The position numbers were made by a program, and so were the translations under genes. A model generated the notes under the pieces. That model was not told where the DNA came from. It did no database searches and was given only the letters and a program-made list of their open reading frames with translations. A stretch of 64,000 bases of DNA from Pedobacter suwonensis (GTDB lineage: Bacteria; Bacteroidota; Bacteroidia; Sphingobacteriales; Sphingobacteriaceae), in contig NZ_FOJM01000017.1 of the NCBI RefSeq assembly GCF_900111825.1, positions 108,490 to 172,489 on the forward strand. Reading direction: 5' to 3'. Below are positions 19,701-26,663 of this stretch, piece after piece; within the stretch, counting starts at the first letter, position 1; every line of letters starts with the position of its first letter.

Positions 19701-22700
19701 CCTGTGCTTACTGTTGATGAACTTGCGGTTACACCAGGTAAAGCCGGGCGAGGATTTACCGATACAGCTGCGGCAGCACGTGCGGCACTTGTACAGTTCC
19801 CTTGCGCAGCCTCTACATAATAAGTAGTAGCAGCTGTTAATGCCGGTGTTGAAAATACTGCACCTGTAAAAATCAGGTTTCCTCCTGTTGCAGCATCATA
19901 CCATCTGTAGGTTATTGAAGCATCTGGATTAGCAACCGCTAAGGTTGCTGACGAACCCTCACAAACATCTGCAATAGTTGCCAGCACCGGCGTTGGTAAT
20001 GCTGGTGTAACGGTAACAGTTACCGGAATTCTACTTGTATTCGGGCAACCAGCTTTGCTTACCTGGATATAATAAGTTGTAGTAGCTGTTAACGCTGGCG
20101 TGGTAAATGTTTCGCCAGTGGCCAGTTGTGTCCCACCAGTTGCTGCATCGTACCAGGCCAATGTTGTACCGCCGTTTGCCGTTGCAGTTAATGTTGCCGT
20201 ACTTCCCGAACAAATGGTTTGAGCACCGGCGGTTACTGCCGGACCAGGATAAATTACGTTAGCACCATAAACATCCAGGCTGGTTAAAACAGTAGCCAAT
20301 GCACCGAAACTAACCTGTACCCGATCATATGTACCACCTGCCAATATCGTTGCTGCAAAACGGTTACCTGATAGAAGTCTGAGACTTAACAATCCGCCAT
20401 TTAACTGTGCTGTTTTTACAACTGTACTACCATTTAACACGGTAACAGTTACGTTATTTAACAAACCTAAGTCTGCCAAACCGGTAGGCAAGGCTAAATC
20501 TAAACGAATACTATCTGTAGCTGTTCCGGCGGTAGGGAAAATCAATTGCTGGTAACCCGATCCGCCTACACCTGCTGCAAGCGATATCCTGGTGAAATTA
20601 TTAGGGTCTGCATCAGTAGAGTTTCCTGCACCGGTTATACCGCATAATAAACAGATTCCATTAATTCCGGTGTTTTGCGCATTGGCTGCGTTACATGCAG
20701 TACCACCGCCATTATTTAACACCGTAACCGTTACCGGCACACGGCTTGCACTTTTACAACCGCTGGCATTTGTAGTTTCTACATAATAGGTGGTAGTAGC
20801 AGACAGTGTTGGTGTGGTAAATGACGAACCCGCACCTACCTGTGTTCCACCTGTAGCAGCATCATACCATTGAATGGTATTTCCAGCATCAGCTGTTGCT
20901 AACAATACGGTAGACTGCCCGGCATTAATTACCTGGCTGTTGGTAGTTACCGTAGCCGCAGTTGCCGGTGGGTTAACCGAAACACTAACGGAAGTTCTCG
21001 AACTTACTGCAGTTCCAGATACTGCCTCAGCATAAAATACAGTTGAGGCGTTTACTGCGGGCGTTACAAAAACACCTGTATTATTGGTAACTAATGGTGT
21101 ACTTCCGGTAGAAGCATACCAATTATAACTTACGCCGGCCTGCAAGTTACCAACGCTTAACGTCGCTGAACTTCCGGCACAAACCGTTGCTGCAGCAACT
21201 ACAGGAGCATCAACCGTAACAGTTAAACTGTATGCAGTTGTAGCTTTGTTTCCGTTAGCATCTGTTGCCGTTAAAGAGATGGTAAAAGTTCCGCCTAAAG
21301 CTGGCGTTCCTGTGATTTCCCTTGTTGTAGTATTAAAACTTAAGCCCGGGGGAAGGTTTGTAGCCAGGTAAGTATATGGCGCTGTTCCACCTGTTACTGC
21401 TGGCAAAGTTTGTGTTGGGTAAGGTGTACCCACAATACCGTTTGGCAAAGTTGCACCTGGTAACGATAATACACCTATTACTTTAAGTGCATAATTATTA
21501 CCTGCTGTTCTGCCCTCACTATCTGTTGCGGTTACAGCGATCGAATAATTTCCAGCCTGTGCAGGTGTTCCGGAAATTGCTCTTGTTGCCGGATTAAAAG
21601 TCAATCCAGCGGGCAGATTGCTTGCTACATAAGTGTAAGGACCAACACCACCAGTTGCAGATGGCAAGGTTTGCGTATCATAAACTGTTCCCTCAGTTCC
21701 GTCAGGCAAAGTTGCTGCTGGCAATAATAGTGGATCAACCACTACTATTGCATAATTAGTGGTTATTGTTTTTCCATCAGCATCGGTTACCGTTACGGCT
21801 ACCGTAAAAGTTCCTGATTGTGTTGGTGTCCCGGTAATTTCTCTTGTAGCGGGGTTAAAAGTTAATCCCGGAGGAAGACCAGTTGCCGCATAAATATAAG
21901 GACCGGTTCCGCCTGTTGCAGATGGAATAGTTTGAGTAGGGTAAACGGTACCGGTAGTTCCATTGGCTAAAGTTGCCGCAGGTAAAACCAATGGGTCGGT
22001 TATTTTAAGTGTGTAGCTCGCCGTAACTGTATTGCCATTGGCATCAGTTACCGTAACCGGAATGGTAAAAGTTCCGGTCTGGGTTGGCGTACCTGTAATT
22101 TCTCTTGTTGCAGGACTAAAGGTTAATCCTGGCGGAACACCGGTAGCGGAATAAGTATAAGGACCTGTTCCTCCGGTTGCAGCAGGAATCCCATTGGTGG
22201 TATAAGTTGTACCTGTTACGCCGTTAGGCAATGCACCCGGAGCTAATGCCAATGCTGGGGTTACGGTTAGCGTAAATGTTGCTGTTGTGCTACAGCTTTT
22301 TGTATCTGTTACTACAACATCGAATGTTGGGTTACCTGTTGCAGTTGGCGTGCCGCTTAACAGACCATTAGCTGATAAAGTGAAACCTGCTGGTAAAGAA
22401 CTACCTGCAGCCAAAGCATAAGTATAACCTGGTGTTCCACCGGTAGCTATCGGAAGTTGTTTACTATAGGGCGAGGCAATGGTTGCATTGGTTAAAGCAG
22501 TACCAGTAAATACAATTGCCGGATTAACAGTAATAACCACCGGAACCCTTGTGGTATTTGAACAATTTCCCTTACTGACCTGAACATAATAAGTTGTTGT
22601 AGCGGTTAATGCAGGCGTGGTGAAGTTTGCGCCTGTACCCACTTGATTACCGCCTGTCGCAGCATCAAACCAGGCTAAAGTAGTGCCACCATTTGCAGTT

Positions 22701-25700
22701 GCGCTAATTGTTGCCGTACTGCCTGCACAAACAGATTGTGCACCGGCTATAAATGTTGGATTGGGATAAACTATTGTCGCTCCATAAATATCCAGGCTGG
22801 TTAAAGCGGATGCAAGTGCACCAAAGCTTACCTGAACCCTATCGTAAGCCCCGCCCGCTAAAACAGTTGCCGTAAAACGGTTGCCTGATAACAGTTGAAG
22901 ACTCAGCAATGCACCATTTAATTGAACTGTTTTTACAACCGTGTTCCCATTTAATATGGTAACAGTTATATTATTTAAAAGACCAACATCAGCTAAACCT
23001 GTTGGTAAAGCCAGGTCTAAACGGATACTATCCTCAGCAACCCCGGCAGTTGGGAAAATTAATTGTTGGTAGCCTGTTGCCGTAACCCCCACAGCAAGAG
23101 AAATTCTGGTGAAGTTATTGGCATCAGCATCAGTAGAATTACCTGCACCATTTACAGCACATAATAAACAGATCCCATTAATACCCGTATTTTGACTGTT
23201 TGCTACGTTACAAGCTGTTGCGCCACCACCGTTAATTACCGTTACAGTAACGGGAACACGGCCTGCACTTTTACAGCCATTGCTGCTTGTGGTTTCTATG
23301 TAATAGGTTTTCGTTGCCGTTAAAGCTGGCGTTGTGAATGAAGGCCCCGTTCCAACCTGCGTACCTGCTGATGGAGCATCAAACCAGGCGATGGTATTTC
23401 CAGTATCAGCAGTAGCGGTTAAAGTGGTAGTTTGTCCGGAGTTGATGACCTGGTTATTAGTGGTAACGGTTGCTAACGTTGCCGGTGGGTTAACTGAAAC
23501 GGTAACCGATGTCCTGCTGCTAATTGCTGTTCCAGAAACGGCTTCAACATAAAATACAGTCGATGAGTTTACTTCCGGTGTTACATAAGTACCATTATTG
23601 CCAGTTGCCAATGGTGCACCTCCTGTTGATGCATACCAGTTATAAGTTACGCCTGCCTGCAGGTTACTTACCGTTAAAGTAGCTGCGCTTCCGGTACATA
23701 CGGTAGCTGAAGCCACAACCGGCGCATTTACCGTTACAGTTAAGGCGTAAGTGGTAGTTGCCTTATTGTTGTCAGCATCTGTAGCCGTTAAAGAAATATT
23801 ATAGATTCCACCCAATGTTGGTGTGCCGGTAATCTCTCTGGTAGTTGAATTAAACGACAGTCCCGGCGGAAGGTTTGTTGCCGCATAGGTATATGGAGAG
23901 GTTCCACCGGTTACAGCCGGTAAAGTTTGCGTTAGGTAAGAAGTACCGACAATACCGTTAGGTAAAGTTTTGGTTGGTAAGGTTAAGGTACCGTTTACTT
24001 TAACAGGATAATTGTTACTGGCTATCTTACCCTGGCTATCAGTAACGGTAACAGCAATAACATAATTACCTGCCTGTGTTGGTGTACCTATAACCTCCCT
24101 GGTGCTTGCGTTAAAAGATAGTCCGGCAGGAAGATTGGCACCAGCATAAGTATAAGGCCCCACACCACCGGTGGCGGCCGGTAAAGTTTGCGTAGCATAA
24201 ACTGTTCCTTCTGTTCCATCTGGCAGGGTTGCAGCAGGCAAAAGAAGCGGATTGTTAATGTTAATTGTATAATTGGTGGTAACCGTTTTTCCGTCAGCAT
24301 CAGTTACCGTAACGGTTACAGTATAAGAACCAACAGTTGTTGGCGTACCGGTAATGGCCCTGGTTGATGAATTGAAAGTTAAACCCGGAGGGACACCGGT
24401 TGCCGAATAAGTATAAGGCGTGGTTCCACCTGTTGCGCCTGGTATAATCTGCGTAGTATAAACTGTTCCGGTAGTACCATCAGCTAAAGTTGCTGTTGGT
24501 AGTAATAATGGATCGGTTATTTTTACGGTATAATTAGATGTTAGTGTATTACTGTTTGCATCAACAACCGCAACTGGTATCGTATATGTTCCAGGCTGGG
24601 TTGGTGTTCCGGTAATTTCTCTTGTTGTTGGATTAAAAGTTAAGCCTGGAGGAACCCCTGCTGCGGTATAAATATACGGTCCGGTTCCACCGGTTGCAGC
24701 GGGAATGGTTTGTGTTGGATAGACTGTTCCTGTTAAACCATCTGGCAATGCACCTGGGGTAAGAACCAATGCAGCCGTAACTGTTAAACTATAAGTTGCA
24801 GTTGCTTTACAGCCTTTGGCATCAGTTGCTACGACAGAAAAACTATAGGTATTCGCTACCGTTGGGGTTCCGGTAATTGCGCCGGCCGATGATAAACTTA
24901 AACCTGCCGGCAACGTACTGCCTGGCGCCAAAGCATAAGTATAGCCTGCAGTTCCACCTGTGGCGGCATCCAATTGTTTAGAATAGGCGAAACCTGGCGT
25001 GGCATTGGTTAAAGTAGCGCCATTGAAAATAATTTGTGGATTTACGGTAATCACAACCGGTATCCTTGCCGATTCGGCTGTACAGCCTACCCTTCTGGCA
25101 GCGACATAATAAGTTTTATTAGCGTTCAGCGCAGGTGTAGTAAAAGTGCCATTAAAAGCAACCGTTTGTAATGCGGTTCCGCCTTCTATTTCTTCATACC
25201 ACCTCAATTCGTTAGTATTGGGCGTAGTAGCATTTAATGCCACAGTATTGTTGTAGCATGCAGCAATCGCTGTGCTTACTGGCGTTGGCCTGCCTGCAGA
25301 ACGGATTACACCATATAAATTGATGGTTTGTGTAAGGTTTAAAGCAACTACTGAACCGAGCGTAACCTTCACCCTATCGTAAACTACATTGGCACCTGGA
25401 GAAAAAGGTATTGATACTGGCTGCCCACTATTGAGTAAGCCCAATAAATCCAGGTTTAATAAACTTGCGGCCGAACCGGTATATACCTGAGTACCGTCAT
25501 TGTAGGCTGTTATAGAAATATTTTGTAGCAGCCCCGCCGTTAACAATGCAGGTGAAGCACTGATCCTCAGGTTAATATCATCGCCAGGATTTGACGGTGT
25601 TGCAAAATAGAAATTTTGGCTAATGGATGATCCCACGCCAAGTACTCCTAAACTCAGTTGAGAAAAATTATTTGAATCTGAATCAATTGCCCTTTCGCTA

Positions 25701-26422
25701 TTGGTTACGCCTGAGCTGCCTAATTGTAAGGCATCTAGTGTAATTCCGGTTCCTTCAAATCCTGTAGCAAATGCCTGTGCACAGGGATCGGTACCTGAGG
25801 TATAAAAAGCATAATAAACCTTTGTATTATTAGCCACCGAAACCAGAAGTGCATTGGTTACATCTTTAACAAATACCCGATCATAAGCCTGTGTAGGCGT
25901 TATTGCAATGTAAAAGAAACCATTTGCATCTTTCACCAACCGCAGATTTTCTGAAGAAAATCCGTCAACACTGCTACCGCCTGTCGGAGGAACTACCGAA
26001 GCACCATTTCTGGCACCTACCTGGAAAGAATGGTTTCCCAAAACCACCGTTCCGCCTACGTTAGCCAGCAAGGTTCCTAAACTCCCCCCCAACAACCTGT
26101 TCAGCACATCGGCATCAAAATCTATCCTGATATAAGATGTAATTCCAGCAGCAACAGCAGCCGGATATTTTAATTCCAACTCGCCACTATATGACCCAAT
26201 TCCAACCGCAATTCCACCATATGAGTTAACAGTAGCGAAAGTGTTATTGTCTAAAGTTGCATTGATTGCATTATCTACTCTGCTTTGAGCAGATACTGTA
26301 TTTGCAAAAATTTTAGTCTGCGCATACGATTGAGTAGAGAAGAGCGTTAATACAATGATGACTGCAATATATACATTGCGGATTATCCCTAAGCGGGTCA
26401 ATAAAGTAAAATTTTTCATCAT
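13772..26422 (-). CDS. Giant repetitive T9SS-exported adhesin (4216 aa) with CHU_C sorting domain
   Basis: A signal peptide (about 1-35, QSYAQ) leads into a surface protein built of repeats. After an N-terminal module there are two blocks of five putative-Ig (He_PIG) repeats recognised by GTPT and TGGTGPYTY words. Ig-like CHU_C-associated domains with WYDAATGG and TPALTATTTYYV words follow; four discoidin-like modules with TDADxNNF or FAVDND follow or separate them. Eight near-identical 90-residue Ig repeats (SDAALT, YVTVKGDNKCEN) and an Fn3-like segment come next. The protein ends in YIPNAFTPNNDGKNDVF, YTQWGQLIFQS and GWDGTFKGVNQPNGVYVY, the T9SS type-B (CHU_C) sorting domain. A SprB-like gliding or attachment role is plausible. 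No enzyme domain is seen. Confidence 0.93.
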   Translation of the reverse strand: MMKNFTLLTRLGIIRNVYIAVIIVLTLFSTQSYAQTKIFANTVSAQSRVDNAINATLDNNTFATVNSYGGIAVGIGSYSGELELKYPAAVAAGITSYIRIDFDADVLNRLLGGSLGTLLANVGGTVVLGNHSFQVGARNGASVVPPTGGSSVDGFSSENLRLVKDANGFFYIAITPTQAYDRVFVKDVTNALLVSVANNTKVYYAFYTSGTDPCAQAFATGFEGTGITLDALQLGSSGVTNSERAIDSDSNNFSQLSLGVLGVGSSISQNFYFATPSNPGDDINLRISASPALLTAGLLQNISITAYNDGTQVYTGSAASLLNLDLLGLLNSGQPVSIPFSPGANVVYDRVKVTLGSVVALNLTQTINLYGVIRSAGRPTPVSTAIAACYNNTVALNATTPNTNELRWYEEIEGGTALQTVAFNGTFTTPALNANKTYYVAARRVGCTAESARIPVVITVNPQIIFNGATLTNATPGFAYSKQLDAATGGTAGYTYALAPGSTLPAGLSLSSAGAITGTPTVANTYSFSVVATDAKGCKATATYSLTVTAALVLTPGALPDGLTGTVYPTQTIPAATGGTGPYIYTAAGVPPGLTFNPTTREITGTPTQPGTYTIPVAVVDANSNTLTSNYTVKITDPLLLPTATLADGTTGTVYTTQIIPGATGGTTPYTYSATGVPPGLTFNSSTRAITGTPTTVGSYTVTVTVTDADGKTVTTNYTININNPLLLPAATLPDGTEGTVYATQTLPAATGGVGPYTYAGANLPAGLSFNASTREVIGTPTQAGNYVIAVTVTDSQGKIASNNYPVKVNGTLTLPTKTLPNGIVGTSYLTQTLPAVTGGTSPYTYAATNLPPGLSFNSTTREITGTPTLGGIYNISLTATDADNNKATTTYALTVTVNAPVVASATVCTGSAATLTVSNLQAGVTYNWYASTGGAPLATGNNGTYVTPEVNSSTVFYVEAVSGTAISSRTSVTVSVNPPATLATVTTNNQVINSGQTTTLTATADTGNTIAWFDAPSAGTQVGTGPSFTTPALTATKTYYIETTSSNGCKSAGRVPVTVTVINGGGATACNVANSQNTGINGICLLCAVNGAGNSTDADANNFTRISLAVGVTATGYQQLIFPTAGVAEDSIRLDLALPTGLADVGLLNNITVTILNGNTVVKTVQLNGALLSLQLLSGNRFTATVLAGGAYDRVQVSFGALASALTSLDIYGATIVYPNPTFIAGAQSVCAGSTATISATANGGTTLAWFDAATGGNQVGTGANFTTPALTATTTYYVQVSKGNCSNTTRVPVVITVNPAIVFTGTALTNATIASPYSKQLPIATGGTPGYTYALAAGSSLPAGFTLSANGLLSGTPTATGNPTFDVVVTDTKSCSTTATFTLTVTPALALAPGALPNGVTGTTYTTNGIPAATGGTGPYTYSATGVPPGLTFSPATREITGTPTQTGTFTIPVTVTDANGNTVTASYTLKITDPLVLPAATLANGTTGTVYPTQTIPSATGGTGPYIYAATGLPPGLTFNPATREITGTPTQSGTFTVAVTVTDADGKTITTNYAIVVVDPLLLPAATLPDGTEGTVYDTQTLPSATGGVGPYTYVASNLPAGLTFNPATRAISGTPAQAGNYSIAVTATDSEGRTAGNNYALKVIGVLSLPGATLPNGIVGTPYPTQTLPAVTGGTAPYTYLATNLPPGLSFNTTTREITGTPALGGTFTISLTATDANGNKATTAYSLTVTVDAPVVAAATVCAGSSATLSVGNLQAGVSYNWYASTGSTPLVTNNTGVFVTPAVNASTVFYAEAVSGTAVSSRTSVSVSVNPPATAATVTTNSQVINAGQSTVLLATADAGNTIQWYDAATGGTQVGAGSSFTTPTLSATTTYYVETTNASGCKSASRVPVTVTVLNNGGGTACNAANAQNTGINGICLLCGITGAGNSTDADPNNFTRISLAAGVGGSGYQQLIFPTAGTATDSIRLDLALPTGLADLGLLNNVTVTVLNGSTVVKTAQLNGGLLSLRLLSGNRFAATILAGGTYDRVQVSFGALATVLTSLDVYGANVIYPGPAVTAGAQTICSGSTATLTATANGGTTLAWYDAATGGTQLATGETFTTPALTATTTYYIQVSKAGCPNTSRIPVTVTVTPALPTPVLATIADVCEGSSATLAVANPDASITYRWYDAATGGNLIFTGAVFSTPALTAATTYYVEAAQGNCTSAARAAAAVSVNPRPALPGVTASSSTVSTGQTVILTASSADPTHTFNWYTSNTSTTPVYIGATYVTPPLLATTTYYVESVSTNGCTSASRVQVTITVDGNGSPNPVPCEAATTQIGGVTGVALLAGVFNPTLAIDNDTQTASSLVMPVGALGASVYQRVGFGSLSKVGDTVRVLVSSPGKLLSLSLLGNASITSYVGTNSNGDSKLLNDNLLNIQLLSGNTQALITFVPTNVFDGVEVRLNSGVLGALTSINLNYAQRILVAPAVASANVTACVGQTAQLEVSNPSASLTYRWYDASGTYLTGKDGIIFTTPVLTGDTKFYVAAVSATGCISYKTLINVTTNPAPVAPDLLSASVNTCPNTSVTLQVKNPIAGTTYNWYDTATSTTILFTGDNFTTPLIAADRSYFVAAVNACGSSSARTEAKIILGTIDVPVITPPSITISEGSVAVLKATSSTAGATINWYTTANGTAPVFTGETYVTPQLSTTTTYYVEATIPGGCTATSRATVTVTVIPNGNPITTPCGVATTTVATGVTGVAVSAGVFNPTFAVDNDINTGSSLVIPAGFLGASVYHQVGFTGLSNIGDTLRVKITAPGTLLSAGILSNLTITTFQGSASNNDAVSIASPLINLQLLSGGTSAIITLVPTSRFDGMELRLNSGLLGALTSVNLDYAQRVITAPTITAATASACQGSSATLSVQNPQAGVVYKWYLRTTYQAGKDGAIFTTDPALAAGTYVYSVTATANGCETPGTKVTVIIVTPPAPPLPSTTNPTSTCIGSSATLSVQAVAGVTYNWYDAAVAGNLLVTNNSSFTTSASLAAGTYDYYVEAVSGTGCSNATRTKVSITVNPSALATDVTVTGTTSLCAAGTAVLTATSTTVTSPVFTWYSDAALTQVAYVGQVFNTPALTTTTKYYVTVSGTNKCANAAGNAKEVTITVNPAATQTDINLAGTGTVCGGASVTLNATSTTVINPVFTWYSDAALTTVAFTGANFITPVLTATTTYYVTVKGDNKCENTAANAKSITITVNPSATDSDIAISGFTSICKGSPAALSASATSVINPVFTWYSDANLTTVAYVGASFTTPALNATTNYYVTVKGDNKCENLAASAKIVTVTVKEFATAADIAVSNAQICSGSTVMLMASSTTVTQPVFTWYSDASLTNAVFTGPTFTVAGLTATTTYYVSVKGANKCENSAADAKAVTVTVNPLATTTDIILNGSTIACAGSSAVLSATSPSVTNPVFTWYSDAALTNVSFIGATFTTPPLTATTTYYVTVKGDNKCENAPGTARVVTINVSPVATAADVASADATICSGAGTTLVASTTTVTNPTFTWYNDAALTSVAYVGASFATPALTATTNYYVTVKGDNKCENSAITAKMVTVTVNEGATAADIALSVPPKLCGSGSAVINASSTTVTNPVFTWYNDASLTSVAFTGPTFNTPVLTATTTYYVTVKGTNKCENTAANAKPVTVTVNPNAVAADITVNGSTSVCGNTAATLAATSTAVTNPVFTWYSDATLNTVVFTGPVFTTPVLAANTTYYVTVKGDNRCENTSATARAVVITVNASPDNPVVSVPNGGICAGDGATLTITNAQAGVTYEWYNAAVGGNLLFTGTIFNVTALTTTDYYILAIGTGGCTNNGGRVKVTVTANTKPSVPTVAATSVSVCTGSTAILTVTNPQTGVAYNWYTTSAGGTAAGTGINFTTPAVNANTTYYVEGANGTCISSSRTAVNVIALPVPVAPALVTAANGTLCAGSSTILTVNNPVAGLAYRWYAASSGGTVLAEGTAFTTPNLNVTTIYYVEAIAAGGCASATRTAVTITVLPVLAKPTVVVQTTTANSVTFAWTAVAGATAYEVSLNNGLTWVIPTGGSTGTTYLIAGLKPDQSVSILVRAKGQIECQTSQNGSATGKAANPFGDQVYIPNAFTPNNDGKNDVFLIYGNTISSAKMSIYTQWGQLIFQSDNVANGWDGTFKGVNQPNGVYVYMVDITFSNGTTSMRKGTVTLIR
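15104..17250 (-). repeat. Eight tandem ~268-bp repeats inside the adhesin gene
   Basis: Each unit encodes about 90 residues following the pattern A-T-x-x-D-I, one Cys, PVFTWYSDAALT, YYVTVKGDNKCEN and VTVNP. Eight units lie in succession, from the one starting ATDVTVTGTTSLC to the one starting ADITVNGSTSVC. Each unit keeps two cysteines (one early, one in KCEN) that could form a disulphide. The high nucleotide similarity makes this stretch prone to copy-number change. Confidence 0.85.
20005..25040 (-). repeat. Two-copy ~2.5-kb segmental duplication inside the adhesin gene
   Basis: The order five He_PIG repeats, two Ig-like domains, the CNxANxQNTGINGICLLC module, one Ig-like domain occurs twice in succession. 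The unit starts lie near 25040 and 22525. Within the two modules, IRLDLALPTGLAD and LLSGNRF are identical. The boundaries are estimates from the translated repeats. Confidence 0.75.
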
Positions 26423-26503
26423 ATCAGGCGTTATTTAGGAGACTTACGATGTGCTAAATGCCCTTGTTTGGTTGTTTTTCCCAAGTGCATTATATAATCA
26501 TGA

Positions 26504-26511
26504 CAAATCTA
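26504..26511 (-). promoter_or_regulatory. Possible -7 box for the adhesin operon
   Basis: TAGATTTG on the minus strand fits TAnnTTTG, 82 bases before the adhesin ATG. No TTG is present at the expected -33 distance, so the assignment is weak. The rest of the 26423-26663 divergent spacer shows no gene. Confidence 0.3.
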
Positions 26512-26663
26512 AATTTAGAATAGCTACCTCCCTTATCCATTGCTATTCATTTTTATTATGCCTCATTTATTCATTTTATTCATACAGGGCTTTCTTCGTG
26601 AATAGATTTCTTCAATTGTGAAATTATGATGACATTAGCAAAAGTCATCCTATAAGATAGTTC

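Noticed and set aside
14277..24300. Many plus- and minus-strand open frames of 60-90 codons inside the adhesin gene (for example 15447-15713, 16791-17057)
   Set aside because: They recur with the same phase in each repeat unit and are low-complexity Val/Ala/Thr shadows of the antisense frame of the adhesin.
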